DNA from: Endotrypanum monterogeii
Taxonomy: Eukaryota; Euglenozoa; Kinetoplastea; Trypanosomatida; Trypanosomatidae
DNA length: 64,000 bases
Reading direction: 5' to 3'
Assembly: GCA_000333855.2 (NCBI GenBank)
Contig: CM007320.1
Location: 2,151,723 to 2,215,722 of the forward strand
Shown in pieces: positions 10,093 to 19,800 of this stretch. Below the pieces are notes generated by a model. That model saw nothing but the letters and a program-made list of their open reading frames with translations. It searched no databases and was not told the DNA's origin. Position 1 is the stretch's first letter; every line of letters starts with the position of its first letter. A program made the position numbers and the translations under genes.

Positions 10093-10802
10093 GCGATGGA
10101 GGAACGAAACAGTGAACGATGGCAGTCGAAGTGTAGTGTGTCTCATCTCAGCAACAAATGGAAAGATAAAACATCCAAGCACGCACGCATACCACAGACT
10201 CCCGGGAGGCGAGAAAATAAACCCTTACCCCACGCGAAGCAGCCGAATGCAGTTCTTGTCGTTGATATATCTGTGTATTACGGCGTGTGCAAGTACTTGT
10301 CTGATACCCTCCTCTTTGCGAAAACGCATTTCGCTTCTGAAGCACGGATAAAAATGAGAGGAGGTGAACAGCAGCCACCGAAACCCTATCCCTCCCCCCT
10401 AGTAGACTGCTGCATAAGTTTTTTTCTATCCAATTTTCTTTCCCTCAGCTCCTTGGCATATTTTTATGTGCGAGACAGCGAGGTTGGGAAAGGGGAAGGA
10501 GGGAGGGTAATTTTTTTTTCCAGTGCATCGCAATGATCATCGTGTGAGCCCTGGAGCACCACTGCACAGCTCCGTCGCAGTTCCCGCCATCACAGCGAAT
10601 CATCATTATCGCCACACAAAATAGTACCCTTGCGACACCAGACAAATATATATATATATGAATAAACAGTCTAGAAGCAGACGGGGAGAAATGCCCCCGT
10701 CGTGCGGATTATTTTTGTTTCTTCGAGCGATGTATCAAAAAAAAAAAAAGAGGGATATCAGTAAAACCTAGGCACAAAGAGAAAAGATACACACACACAG
10801 AC

Positions 10803-10803
10803 A

Positions 10804-10829
<26 letters not shown>
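10803..10829. repeat. (TA)n microsatellite
   Basis: TA dinucleotide run following a short CA run, in the ClpB downstream region. Confidence 0.95.
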
Positions 10830-10834
<5 letters not shown>

Positions 10835-11109
10835 TATATACACAAAGGAGTAGAAGTCGTAAATTTTTTTTTGGTGTGTGTGTGGAGGGGGGGATAATAG
10901 TGAAAGCATGGAAGAGAAGTGCAACAGAGACTTGCAACAAACGCAGACAGAAAGCGGGTGAGGAGGGCTAAAAAAGTGAAGCACTAAAAAAAAAGGTGAA
11001 AAAAAACAGGGTTGAAAATATTTTTTTTTAATCTCAGCATTCACAACACCCTCGTGCGTGATTGTAGGCGACAGGCGAAGGAGGGGGAACTTGAAGACTT
11101 GAGAGAATC

Positions 11110-11480
11110 ATGCTCACCTCCACACTGAGCCTTTGCCGGGTCTATGGTACCCCTCTACCCCCAGTAAGCATGTATCCCTCATCCTTCCTCCACAGGGCAA
11201 TCTCCCCTGGTGGCGGAGTAGCAGCTTACACACGCCACAGCAATGCGGAAGCGCACATCCGAGCTCGAACCCTCTCTCAGGCGGTACCCACTACCCGTCT
11301 GACACACACACCCCTGCCCCCCTCCCGCGGTCCCCGGCAGACACCACACACCGCACACCTTGGGCACCGCCCCCTCACAAAATAATCGGGGCCGGCGAAG
11401 ACACGGTCGAGCTACCTCGACGCTTTCCCAACCACAGGGGGAGGGGACAGGGAAAACAGGGGTGGATTAATTAGAGGAAG
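11110..11480. repeat. Candidate degenerate retroposon fragment (SIDER-like), uncertain
   Basis: A block of about 370 bases, visibly richer in C and G than the simple-sequence DNA around it, with no reading frame. C-rich elements, a GAGCTCGAACCC stretch near 11260 and a short CA run lead into a purine-rich end (GGGGGAGGGGACAGGGAAAACAG region) and then A-rich DNA. Size, position in a 3' UTR and the A-rich end fit Leishmania SIDER elements, which number in the thousands and often sit in 3' UTRs. I cannot align it to a consensus, so this is a guess from composition and layout. Confidence 0.3.
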
Positions 11481-12818
11481 GACTGCCTGATCTTCGCCCC
11501 GTCACGTAGCGAAGCTGCTATTCACCGATACTCAACACAGGCGAAGCCCACTTGCCCCTCCACCCATCCTCTCCTCCAATCCTTCTCATCAGCAAATAGA
11601 GCTCCTAAAAGCAGTAAAAAAAAATAGTACAGAAAATAAGAAAAAATCAAAAAGGAGAAAAGGGTGGATCTGGGTCAGGGACGATCACAAACATAAAACA
11701 GAAGAACGCGTCACCGGCCATAAAAGCTGTGTAAAACAAAAATAATCCAGTGTGAGTGTTCATGCCGAGATGCAACACGAAGGGGAGAGGGGGAAAACAA
11801 CAGCACTCAAACATGAAAAAAAAAAAAGGAAAGCGAACACATTCGGGGGAAGCAGCGGCAGCGGCGCACCAACAAGAATGCCTACAGGCGGCTGCTGAGG
11901 ATGGAAGAGAAAAAAAAACACCAGCTCCTCTAGAAGGGGTGAAGTTAGTGTCAGGAGAGACTACCCAAGAAAAACAGATTAGCTAACAAGCGCGCGCGCG
12001 AATATTTTATCCTCGTCACCCCTAACATGTTTCCTTTGGAAACTTCTCTCTATCCCTCTCTCTGTCTTTCGATTGTGTGGGTGTGTATGTGTACATTTCC
12101 ATTATTTTTTTTTTCGTTTATAACTCTTCATATTCGAAGCTGATTGTCTCTGCAGATGACCGTCACCCCCTCCCCCTACGAGCCCACAACCCCAACAGTT
12201 GTCCTGCTCCCTCCCTCGCCCCCCCCCCCTGTTCACGACGCACAAAGAAGGAATAAATCCCCTGACCACTGTACCTTACAAGCACGGACCAACTTTAAAG
12301 CATTCATGCGCGAAATGAGAGGAAGGGACAGTGTGAGAGTTAGCGTGAATGCAGGAAGAGAAAAAAAAAAGGAAAGAGGAAATGCTGGGGAGGGAAAGAA
12401 AGAGAAGCGAAGGGGGGGAGGGGGTGACGGCCATGGGGCGCAGGAAAGAAAAAATCCCACCCTCGAGCCGCACGACCACTGATAGGCGATGAAGAGGAGC
12501 ACATCCACTGACTTGCGACGCATACACTAGAGCAGACGCAACAACATGATGTACATGCAAGCGAGCGAGCAACACGGAGGCCAAAGATCTCCGATAACTG
12601 TTGTTGGGACGCTTTAATAAATCAAAAAGAAAAAAAACAGGAAGTGAAAATGTTTGAATCACCGACACTTCAGCGAGTGATAACGACACCAGCCATGCTT
12701 ACTGTCATGTCAGGACCACTGAGCACCCCCCGCAGCCCATTGGCCTACACACGGAGAGGGGGCATCTGGTGTCGCATCCATCGTCGATGCTGCCTGTGTG
12801 AGCTACTCTATCGGTGAT

Positions 12819-15419
12819 TCATGGATGTGGGGAAGTCCGCTTCACCGAGAAGGAAAGTTTTTTTTGATCGCTGTTGAGAATCAGCTTCACCGTGCTGTCT
12901 GGTGATAACTCATGTGAGATAATCATGCGGCTGAGCTCGGTGGTTACATTCTTCTCTACCCAGCGTCGTAGGGGGCGGGCGCCCATTTCTGCGTCATAGG
13001 CTGACTCCAATATGTAATGCTTTGCCTCCTCGGTTATGAGCACACGAATGAACTGGTCCTTTAGGCGCTCGTTGAGCTCCTCGATAAGGATATCGATGAT
13101 ACTCGTCATCTCCTCGAGCCCAAGAGGGCGGAAAAGGATGATATCGTCTAGCCGGTTAATGAACTCAGGCCGGAAAAAGCGCTTCATCTCTCCCATTACC
13201 TGCGCATGTGCCTCTTCATAGGCTTTGGATGAGTCACCTATGTTTCGTAGATGCTGCGCACCCAGGTTGGATGTCATGATGATGATCGTGTTGCAGAAGT
13301 CTACGGTGCGGCCGTGCGAATCCGTCAATCGACCTTCGTCCAGAACCTGCAGCAGCACATTAAAGACGTTGGGGTGCGCCTTCTCCACCTCGTCCAAGAG
13401 CACCACCGTGTACGGACGACGGCGCACGGGCTCTGTCAGCTGACCACCCTCTTCGTGGCCGACGTACCCCGGTGGAGCACCGATCAACCGCGCCACGGAG
13501 TGCTGCTCCATATATTCGCTCATGTCAAGGCGCAACATGCACTTGGCGTCATCGAAGAGTTCAGAAGCAACGGCCTTGCTCAGCTCCGTCTTGCCAACGC
13601 CGGTGGGGCCGAGAAAAAGGAAAGAGCCAGTGGGCCGGCCAGCGCGGGCCAGACCGGCGCGCGAGCGCAAAATTGCCTCTGCCACGCGGGACACTGCCTC
13701 ATCTTGGCCCTTTACACGGAGATGGAGGTGGTCTACCAGGTGTAGCAAGCGCTCACGATCTGTCTGACTCAGCTTTGTCACCGGAATGTTCGTCCAAACT
13801 GATACAACAGCGGCGATGTCTGTCTCGGTGACAGTTCCCTGCAGCATTGTCTCCTTCTGTCGCTCGATCTCCTCCTTCAGAGTCCGAATCTTCTCCTCGA
13901 GGATCGGGATGACGTTGTACTTGATGTCTGCTGCCGTCTCCATATCATGCATCCGCTCGGCTCGATCCAGCTTCACCTTCTTCTCGTCTAACTTCGACTG
14001 CGTTGCCTGCAGCTCAGCGATTCGACCACGTTCCTGCTCATACTTTTCAATGAGGGGACCGAGCTGTTCAACCACCCTCTGGATCTCCGCCTTCACACCA
14101 ACCAGTCGCTCCTTGGCCGACCTGTCCTTGTCACGCAACAACGCCCTCTCCTCAATCTCCAGTTGACGCTTCCTGCGCTCCAGGGCGTCGATCTCGGCAG
14201 GCCGGGACGACAACGCCACTCGGACATTGGCGCATGCCTCATCGATCAGGTCGATCGCTTTATCCGGGAGGAAGCGGCTGGTAATGTAGCGGTCGGCCAA
14301 CTGCGCCGCCACGACAACAGCCTTGTCCGTGATCTGGACACCGTGGTGCTGCTCGTAGCGATCTTTCAGCCCACGCAGGATGCTCGTGCACTCCTCCACC
14401 GAGGGCTCATTCACATAAACCGGCATGAAGCGGCGCTCGAACGCCGCATCCTTTTCTACGTACTTCCGGTATTCCTCCAGTGTTGTGGCGCCAATGGTGC
14501 GAAGCTCGCCACGGGCAAGGAGGGGCTTCAGCAGATTTGCAGCGTCCATCGCACCATCCCCTTTGCCAGCGTCCAGCACGAGATGTATTTCGTCAATGAA
14601 GAGGATGACCTCCTCGCTCCCCTTCACCTCATTGAGCACCGACTTCAGTCGTTCTTCGAACTCACCACGGTACTTGGCGCCGGCAATCAGCGCGCCCATA
14701 TCCAGTGAGAAGATGCGAACACCGGAGAGGGTATCGGGAACATCGCCCCGCACCACCTGTTGCGCGATACCCTCCACAATCGCAGTTTTGCCGACCCCAG
14801 GCTCACCAATCAGAACTGGGTTGTTCTTGGTGCGACGAGACAGCACGCGGATAGTCCGAATAATCTCGTCTTCACGGCCAATCACTGGATCCAGCTTACC
14901 GTCCTCCGCCTGCTTACACAAATCAACTGCGTACTTGCTCAACGACTCGTAGTTGTTGCCCTGAAAGTCCGAGGTGATTTTCTTTCCCTTGCGCATCTCC
15001 AGCAACCTGGCGCGAATCGATTTCTTGTCAGCACCCGCGGCATCGAGAATTTTAGCCACATCCTTGCTCTCGTGAAGAGAGAGCAGGAAGTGGTCGACAG
15101 CCATAAGGGTATCACCGAGGGCAACCCGTTCTTGCTCCGCTGTGTTCAGCAATCGCATCATGTCCGAATTGGGTCGCGGCTGCGTCGGCGCAGGGGTCTG
15201 CGTGGGGATGGCATCGACGCGGGCCTCGAATGCCTCCTTCACTGAGGCGGCGCCGAGCTTACGTAGTAACAAAGAGGCAAGGCCTTTCTCATCGTCGAAT
15301 ATGGAGCAGGCGAGGTGCACGGGGTCCAGGTAACCATTGGCTTTTTTGCGCGCCAACGCGGCGGTGCGGGCCAAGAGGTCAGACGCTGCCTGCGTCCATT
15401 CCGACGACTGTGTCGACAT
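12819..15419 (-). CDS. HSP100: ClpB/HSP100 AAA+ disaggregase
   Basis: Predicted protein of 866 residues with the full ClpB layout. An N-terminal Clp repeat domain covers about 1-145. AAA1 has Walker A GEPGVGKT (205-212) and Walker B FIDEIH (Asp276, Glu277). A coiled-coil middle domain (about 405-530) is specific to ClpB/Hsp104 and absent from ClpA/ClpC. AAA2 has Walker [10 protein letters not shown] (604-612) and Walker [10 protein letters not shown] (Asp676). It extracts polypeptides from aggregates with HSP70 and HSP40. The open frame continues to 15620, but those 67 codons translate a polypyrimidine splice tract (FFFLVSYF, FTSIFFSF), so the ATG at 15419 ([12 protein letters not shown]) is the start. 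That leaves no targeting peptide and predicts a cytosolic protein. In Leishmania, HSP100 is known to support stress survival and the mammalian stage. Lipase paralogues lie on both sides. Confidence 0.97.
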   Translation of the reverse strand: MSTQSSEWTQAASDLLARTAALARKKANGYLDPVHLACSIFDDEKGLASLLLRKLGAASVKEAFEARVDAIPTQTPAPTQPRPNSDMMRLLNTAEQERVALGDTLMAVDHFLLSLHESKDVAKILDAAGADKKSIRARLLEMRKGKKITSDFQGNNYESLSKYAVDLCKQAEDGKLDPVIGREDEIIRTIRVLSRRTKNNPVLIGEPGVGKTAIVEGIAQQVVRGDVPDTLSGVRIFSLDMGALIAGAKYRGEFEERLKSVLNEVKGSEEVILFIDEIHLVLDAGKGDGAMDAANLLKPLLARGELRTIGATTLEEYRKYVEKDAAFERRFMPVYVNEPSVEECTSILRGLKDRYEQHHGVQITDKAVVVAAQLADRYITSRFLPDKAIDLIDEACANVRVALSSRPAEIDALERRKRQLEIEERALLRDKDRSAKERLVGVKAEIQRVVEQLGPLIEKYEQERGRIAELQATQSKLDEKKVKLDRAERMHDMETAADIKYNVIPILEEKIRTLKEEIERQKETMLQGTVTETDIAAVVSVWTNIPVTKLSQTDRERLLHLVDHLHLRVKGQDEAVSRVAEAILRSRAGLARAGRPTGSFLFLGPTGVGKTELSKAVASELFDDAKCMLRLDMSEYMEQHSVARLIGAPPGYVGHEEGGQLTEPVRRRPYTVVLLDEVEKAHPNVFNVLLQVLDEGRLTDSHGRTVDFCNTIIIMTSNLGAQHLRNIGDSSKAYEEAHAQVMGEMKRFFRPEFINRLDDIILFRPLGLEEMTSIIDILIEELNERLKDQFIRVLITEEAKHYILESAYDAEMGARPLRRWVEKNVTTELSRMIISHELSPDSTVKLILNSDQKKLSFSVKRTSPHP

Positions 15420-15451
15420 TACGGGGTGAGAGAGACGAGAAAAATAAGAAA

Positions 15452-15466
15452 CTAAAAAAAAAAAAA
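15452..15466 (-). promoter_or_regulatory. Candidate spliced-leader acceptor for ClpB/HSP100
   Basis: On the minus strand a run of 13 T (15454-15466) is followed at once by AG (15452-15453), 33 bases before the chosen ATG. The site lies inside the open upstream extension and so argues against its translation. Confidence 0.5.
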
Positions 15467-15641
15467 GTAAGTTGGAAGCCAGAGAAGTACAAGTTAATAA
15501 AGGTGTGTCCGTGACGCTGTAACTTCGGAAGGAGAAAAAAATGGAAGTGAAGGGACGAGGAGGTGTCAACAAGAAAAAACAAACGCCCACCGATTGTTGA
15601 CTTTGGGAGGGGGATTCCACCTCTGTATGTTTCTTCTATCG

Positions 15642-15675
15642 AAGATATAACTGCACTGTTTGGATGTTATTGGTG

Positions 15676-15708
<33 letters not shown>

Positions 15709-15757
15709 CGTCCTTCGTTACTTTAGTTGTTGTTTCGTTTTGTTGGTGGTGGTGGTG
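15642..15757. repeat. Left copy of a direct duplication flanking an assembly gap
   Basis: Starts AAGATATAACTGCACTG, runs through a (TA)n tract and ends in GGTGGTGGTGGTG immediately before the run of N. The same sequence with scattered differences restarts directly after the gap. Confidence 0.85.
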
Positions 15758-15788
15758 NNNNNNNNNNNNNNNNNNNNNNNNNNNNNNN
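15758..15788. other. Assembly gap (31 N)
   Basis: Run of N between two near-identical copies of about 116 bases, upstream of the ClpB gene. Confidence 0.99.
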
Positions 15789-15822
15789 AAGATATAACTG
15801 CACTGTTTGGATGTTATTGGTG

Positions 15823-15858
<36 letters not shown>

Positions 15859-15907
15859 CCCTTCGTCTTTTAAGTGTTGGTCCGTTTTTTTGTTGGTGGT
15901 GGTGGTG
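15789..15907. repeat. Right copy of the duplication flanking the assembly gap
   Basis: Begins with the same AAGATATAACTGCACTG and (TA)n and (GGT)n succession as 15642-15757, with small differences after the TA tract. It probably represents the same locus assembled twice. Confidence 0.85.
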
Positions 15908-16234
15908 GTAGTGTTTTTGTTGTTGTTATTTCTATCCCTGATGAAGATGTGGACCTCTCTAGTTACAGGTACTGCTCACCGAGAGTGCCTTACCTGCTAT
16001 GTTTCTTTTGTTGCTGTTCGCCGATGCCGTTGTGTGGGAGCGCCGATGGAGAAACTCCAATATCGACGAAACGATGGCCAGGGGGATATATAGAGAGAGG
16101 GGGGGGGCGTTCACTTGCTCAGATACTTGATAGCAATCAACTCTTTTCGTGGAAGGAGAAAGAAAATAACGCGTGCGTGTTGAAGAGCGCAGTCTGGCTC
16201 GTATGTATGAATGTGAGTGTGAGTGTAAGTGTGC

Positions 16235-16270
<36 letters not shown>
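16235..16270. repeat. (GA)n microsatellite
   Basis: GA dinucleotide run with one interruption, between genes. Confidence 0.9.
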
Positions 16271-16872
16271 AGTGGAAAGGAAGAGGAGGAGGGGAGGGGG
16301 AAGAACGTCAGGTGGGCAAATACGAACTGTACCTCATTGACGATGCACTAAACCGGTAATCTCCAGAACAACAAAAAAAAAAAAAAGAGAGACAACGAAG
16401 AAAGGCGATTTCCCACTCCGCTACACTTCACCGGACCCACCCTCCCAATTCATTTTGTTGTTATGTTGCGCACTCCTTTGTTTTGTGTGTGTGTGTGTTC
16501 TCGTCTCGTAGTAATCGAAGACAGTCATGGGCTGTCTACTACTCCCCCTCCCCGCCCCTCCGCTTCCGCTTTGCCGAAGCAGGCCGCGGTGAGGATACAA
16601 ACACGAGGAAGAAGCAGAGAAATGCCCCTTTTCTAGGGCACAGTAACGACTGTGGAAAGGAGGGGAGATAGAGGAAAAAAATGAAGACAGCAGCAGTAGA
16701 TACTCTAAGCACAGAAGAGAAGCGACGAAGTAAACAACTGGGCCTTTACCAACACACAACAGAAACAGCAACAGCAGCGGCTCCTTCGAGCTGACCAGAA
16801 AGATCGTCGGAAGCCCATAGCTTAGGAAACGAATGACCTTGCCAGTGCCGTCCTCCTCCTCAACGTTTCTAG

Positions 16873-19800
16873 TCACGCCAATACATCCCTGACCCCATCC
16901 CCTGCTTCGATTTTGGCTGCGGACATTCCCGAGCGCACAGAACGCGTTGCGTGGCTTTTGCTGGCAGCGGCAGTGCTTTGGTCGTCCTCATCGCCACAGG
17001 TAGAGCTTAGCGACTCAATCTCGTCGACGTAGGGACGACAACATCGCACAGGACACGCGCCATGCGAGTATACATCAGCCATCGCATTCAACGAGTTGGC
17101 GTAGGCAGCGATAGTATGGTTGCTCAGCGCGAAGCCACCCCCACGCGTAGGCAGAAACATGCGCTCAATATGCATCGGCTTACAGACATAGTTTCCGTAG
17201 CGATCGATGTTCACCTGCACTCCGACATGATGGCCACCAAAGAAGTTGAAGCCAGAAACCGCATCGCTCTCGTTCACCACACGAAAGGTACATGGTATGG
17301 CGCGGTTGTAGTACTGCTTGAAGACAGAGTTGCCTATCCGTGGCTGGCCAAAAGTATACACAACGAGGTCGGGTTCTGGGTAATTAATCAGAAGCAGCAC
17401 TCGGCGCAGTGTGTAGGCGCACAGGGACGCCAGAGCCCCACCCAGACTATGACCGGTGACGTAGATGCGCATGAAGCCCTCGCTGCTACCAAGTGGATGC
17501 TCAGAAGCACACCCGTCAGTGCCAACGCCACCCCTGTCGTCGCCGCCGCCGCGTGGTAACACCCAGGTCGGAGAAAATGAGACAGAGGTAGGGTAAGGTC
17601 CGTCACCCATAGGCGGGGATGGGATGGCAGCTGCGCGTGTCGCACTGCCTCCCCTGGGACACGTCATGTTGACGACTGAGTCCACGGCGCTTGGCCCCCC
17701 AGTTGGGACGTAGTGGCGTCGCAGCTCTGCCAGCACCACGTCCACCACGCGCGTTTTCAGAGACATCCACAGCTCGAGAAATCCGCTGTGGACCGACGCG
17801 CGTGCCGACAAGGTCGGCGTCTCCATTTCCTTCCACGCGCGCTGGCGAAACCGAATGTCCTCCATCGCGTTGGCAACATTGTCAGTACCGCGGAAAGCAA
17901 CGATGAGTCGCGGCACCTTGCCACTGTGCATCGAGCAACCGCCTGAGGTGTCCATGCGCGCCACCACCACCTGAACGCCGCGCGCCTCCAGCACTGCGAC
18001 ACGATGGTAACCGTACTGCTCCACATTCATGGGTGGGAAAAGCCAAGAACCAGCCCCAGCATCGGCTGGTCGTGCCCGGGCGCTTGTCGGAAACGACTGT
18101 ACGCCGTTGCATGGAGAAGATAAAAGGGAAGATCCCCGGGCTTTGGAGGCGCCTGGAGGACATGAGATTCCACCAATAAAATCCGCGGCAGGAGCTGCCA
18201 CGCGAGTGGAGCTTGGAACATCCTCCGGCAGCCTGCCGCAGCCTCCAAGGCTGTTACGGGATGCGGAAGGGTGGGAAAGAACGTCCACCACCGCCAGTTG
18301 AGCCTGCGTAGACCGCTTTGGCGAGGAACTTACCTGAGTGCCAGTGGAATCACGTGCCTCCGGCGTAGATGGATGCGCACAGTGGTCATGCAAGAGTGGT
18401 GCCCTCTCGTCCTCCGAGACGGGCCGTGGATACGTTGCCGCATCATCCTCTCGACCCTCATGGTCGACACGGCTGTCGTGTGGAGATGGCTTGAACCACA
18501 AGCCAAATAAAGCCATGGCAACCCTCTCTGCAAGCCCCAGCGCTGCTTTGGGAACCTCTGTTGCCGTTACCTGGATCCCGGTGCGAATGTATCCATCGCC
18601 CCGACTTTCCTCTACCGCGTACGCCTCATGCGACATATTCAGGCAATCGATCGCAGTCTCCAAGTTGAAGAACACAAAGCTCTGCCGCGCCTTCTGACGT
18701 AAGATAACACGAAGTGGTTGGTCAACGCATGTCTCGGCAAGAAAGTCAAGGAACGTCGCTGTGCCGTCCATCAGTCGATTCTCAGCGGTGTGCACGGCTT
18801 CAAGCACACGGCTAGAGAGGCACCTAGACGCACGACCCGAATTGCTGCCCATCTGTGAAGAAGGAGACAAGCGCCCAGTACCGATATCGCCGATTGACAC
18901 ACCCCTGACGCCCACCACATCTGTGGAGGTGCACCCCGCAGCCCTTGAGGAAGGCTTGTCCTCCAACCCAAAAGACCCTCCCGACTGTTGCGGCATCAAG
19001 TCCTCTGGGAAGCTGACACTTGCAACATCGCCATGGGTGTCCATCGTGCCCACGGCGTTAGCAGAGGGGGTGGCCAGGTGATTGGAGAAGACTGAGACTC
19101 TGTCGTGCCATTTCGGTGTGTTCAAAGAAGGCAGACATTCCCTTTTTTCACCTAAGGGTGTACCGTCCACCTTCGCGTCCTCGACAGCTTCTCTGCCTGC
19201 CGTGAAAGGGGCGGTGGCGACGATGGCAGCGGCCGCAGAAGTGAAAGTAGGATTGTCCGCCGGAGACACCGCTGGCGTCTCAGCGTGACTGCAACCCTGA
19301 ACGCCGTCGACATCAGCTTCCCTGTCGCCCCGTTTGCAGCGAAACGCTGAACACCTACACCGAAAACGGACGTTGTCATCCTTTCCAGGAGAGCCAACCC
19401 AGTCCGCGGCGCGAGCAGCTTTCGCACCATCACCGGAAATAGGGGTTGTCTTCTTTTTTTGCTTCCCCAGTTTTTTTGCTTGCTTTGCCTGCTGATAGGC
19501 TACCTGCACCTCATAGAAGAGTCGCTCCTCCGCCTCGCTGAAGAAGACGTAAAGGCTTCCACCATGCGAGCTCAGCCAACGATACCATCGCTTCGACCAC
19601 CCAACACGTTTCCAGCGGGGATCGCTCGGCCGCAGCGGAATCTCCAGCGAAGACTGCGTTGTCGTGTACACATATGTCATGTGATTCACCAAGCTAGTCA
19701 GTACCAGCAGGTGAGAGAATTGAACAAGAGGTCGGTAGTAGATAATGTCCAACAGCTGCGCGTAGAGAGCGTCCAGTAGTACTACCTGAGCGATGCTGTA

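Larger units (their letters stand above)
9569..12818. other. Long intergenic region downstream of ClpB/HSP100
   Basis: About 3.2 kb without a gene; most should be the 3' UTR of the ClpB gene. It contains (TA)n near 9662-9676, (AG)n at 10069-10092, (TA)n at 10803-10829, a GC-richer block at about 11110-11480, a short (CG)n at 11990-12000, and many homopolymers. Heat-shock genes of Leishmania are largely controlled through their 3' UTRs, so regulatory elements may lie here, but none can be named from the sequence. Confidence 0.55.
15420..16872. other. Intergenic region between lipase paralogue 2 and ClpB
   Basis: No gene. It holds the ClpB splice tract, the gap with its duplicated flanks, a (GA)n run at 16235-16270 and a poly-A run near 16373-16386. 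Confidence 0.6.

Noticed and set aside
11255..11275. GAGCTCGAACCC, whose reverse complement resembles a tRNA B box
   Set aside because: No matching A box, acceptor stem or anticodon arm can be formed around it.
15420..15620. 67-codon N-terminal extension of ClpB that could look like a mitochondrial or signal sequence
   Set aside because: It translates the pyrimidine-rich splice tract (FFF, FSF, YFSR runs) and contains a good AG acceptor; the inner ATG gives the usual HSP100 length.
16421..16876. Open frame of 151 codons abutting the stop of lipase paralogue 2
   Set aside because: Starts at GTG, overlaps the lipase stop codon, and is low-complexity Leu/Ser sequence from a pyrimidine-rich 3' UTR.
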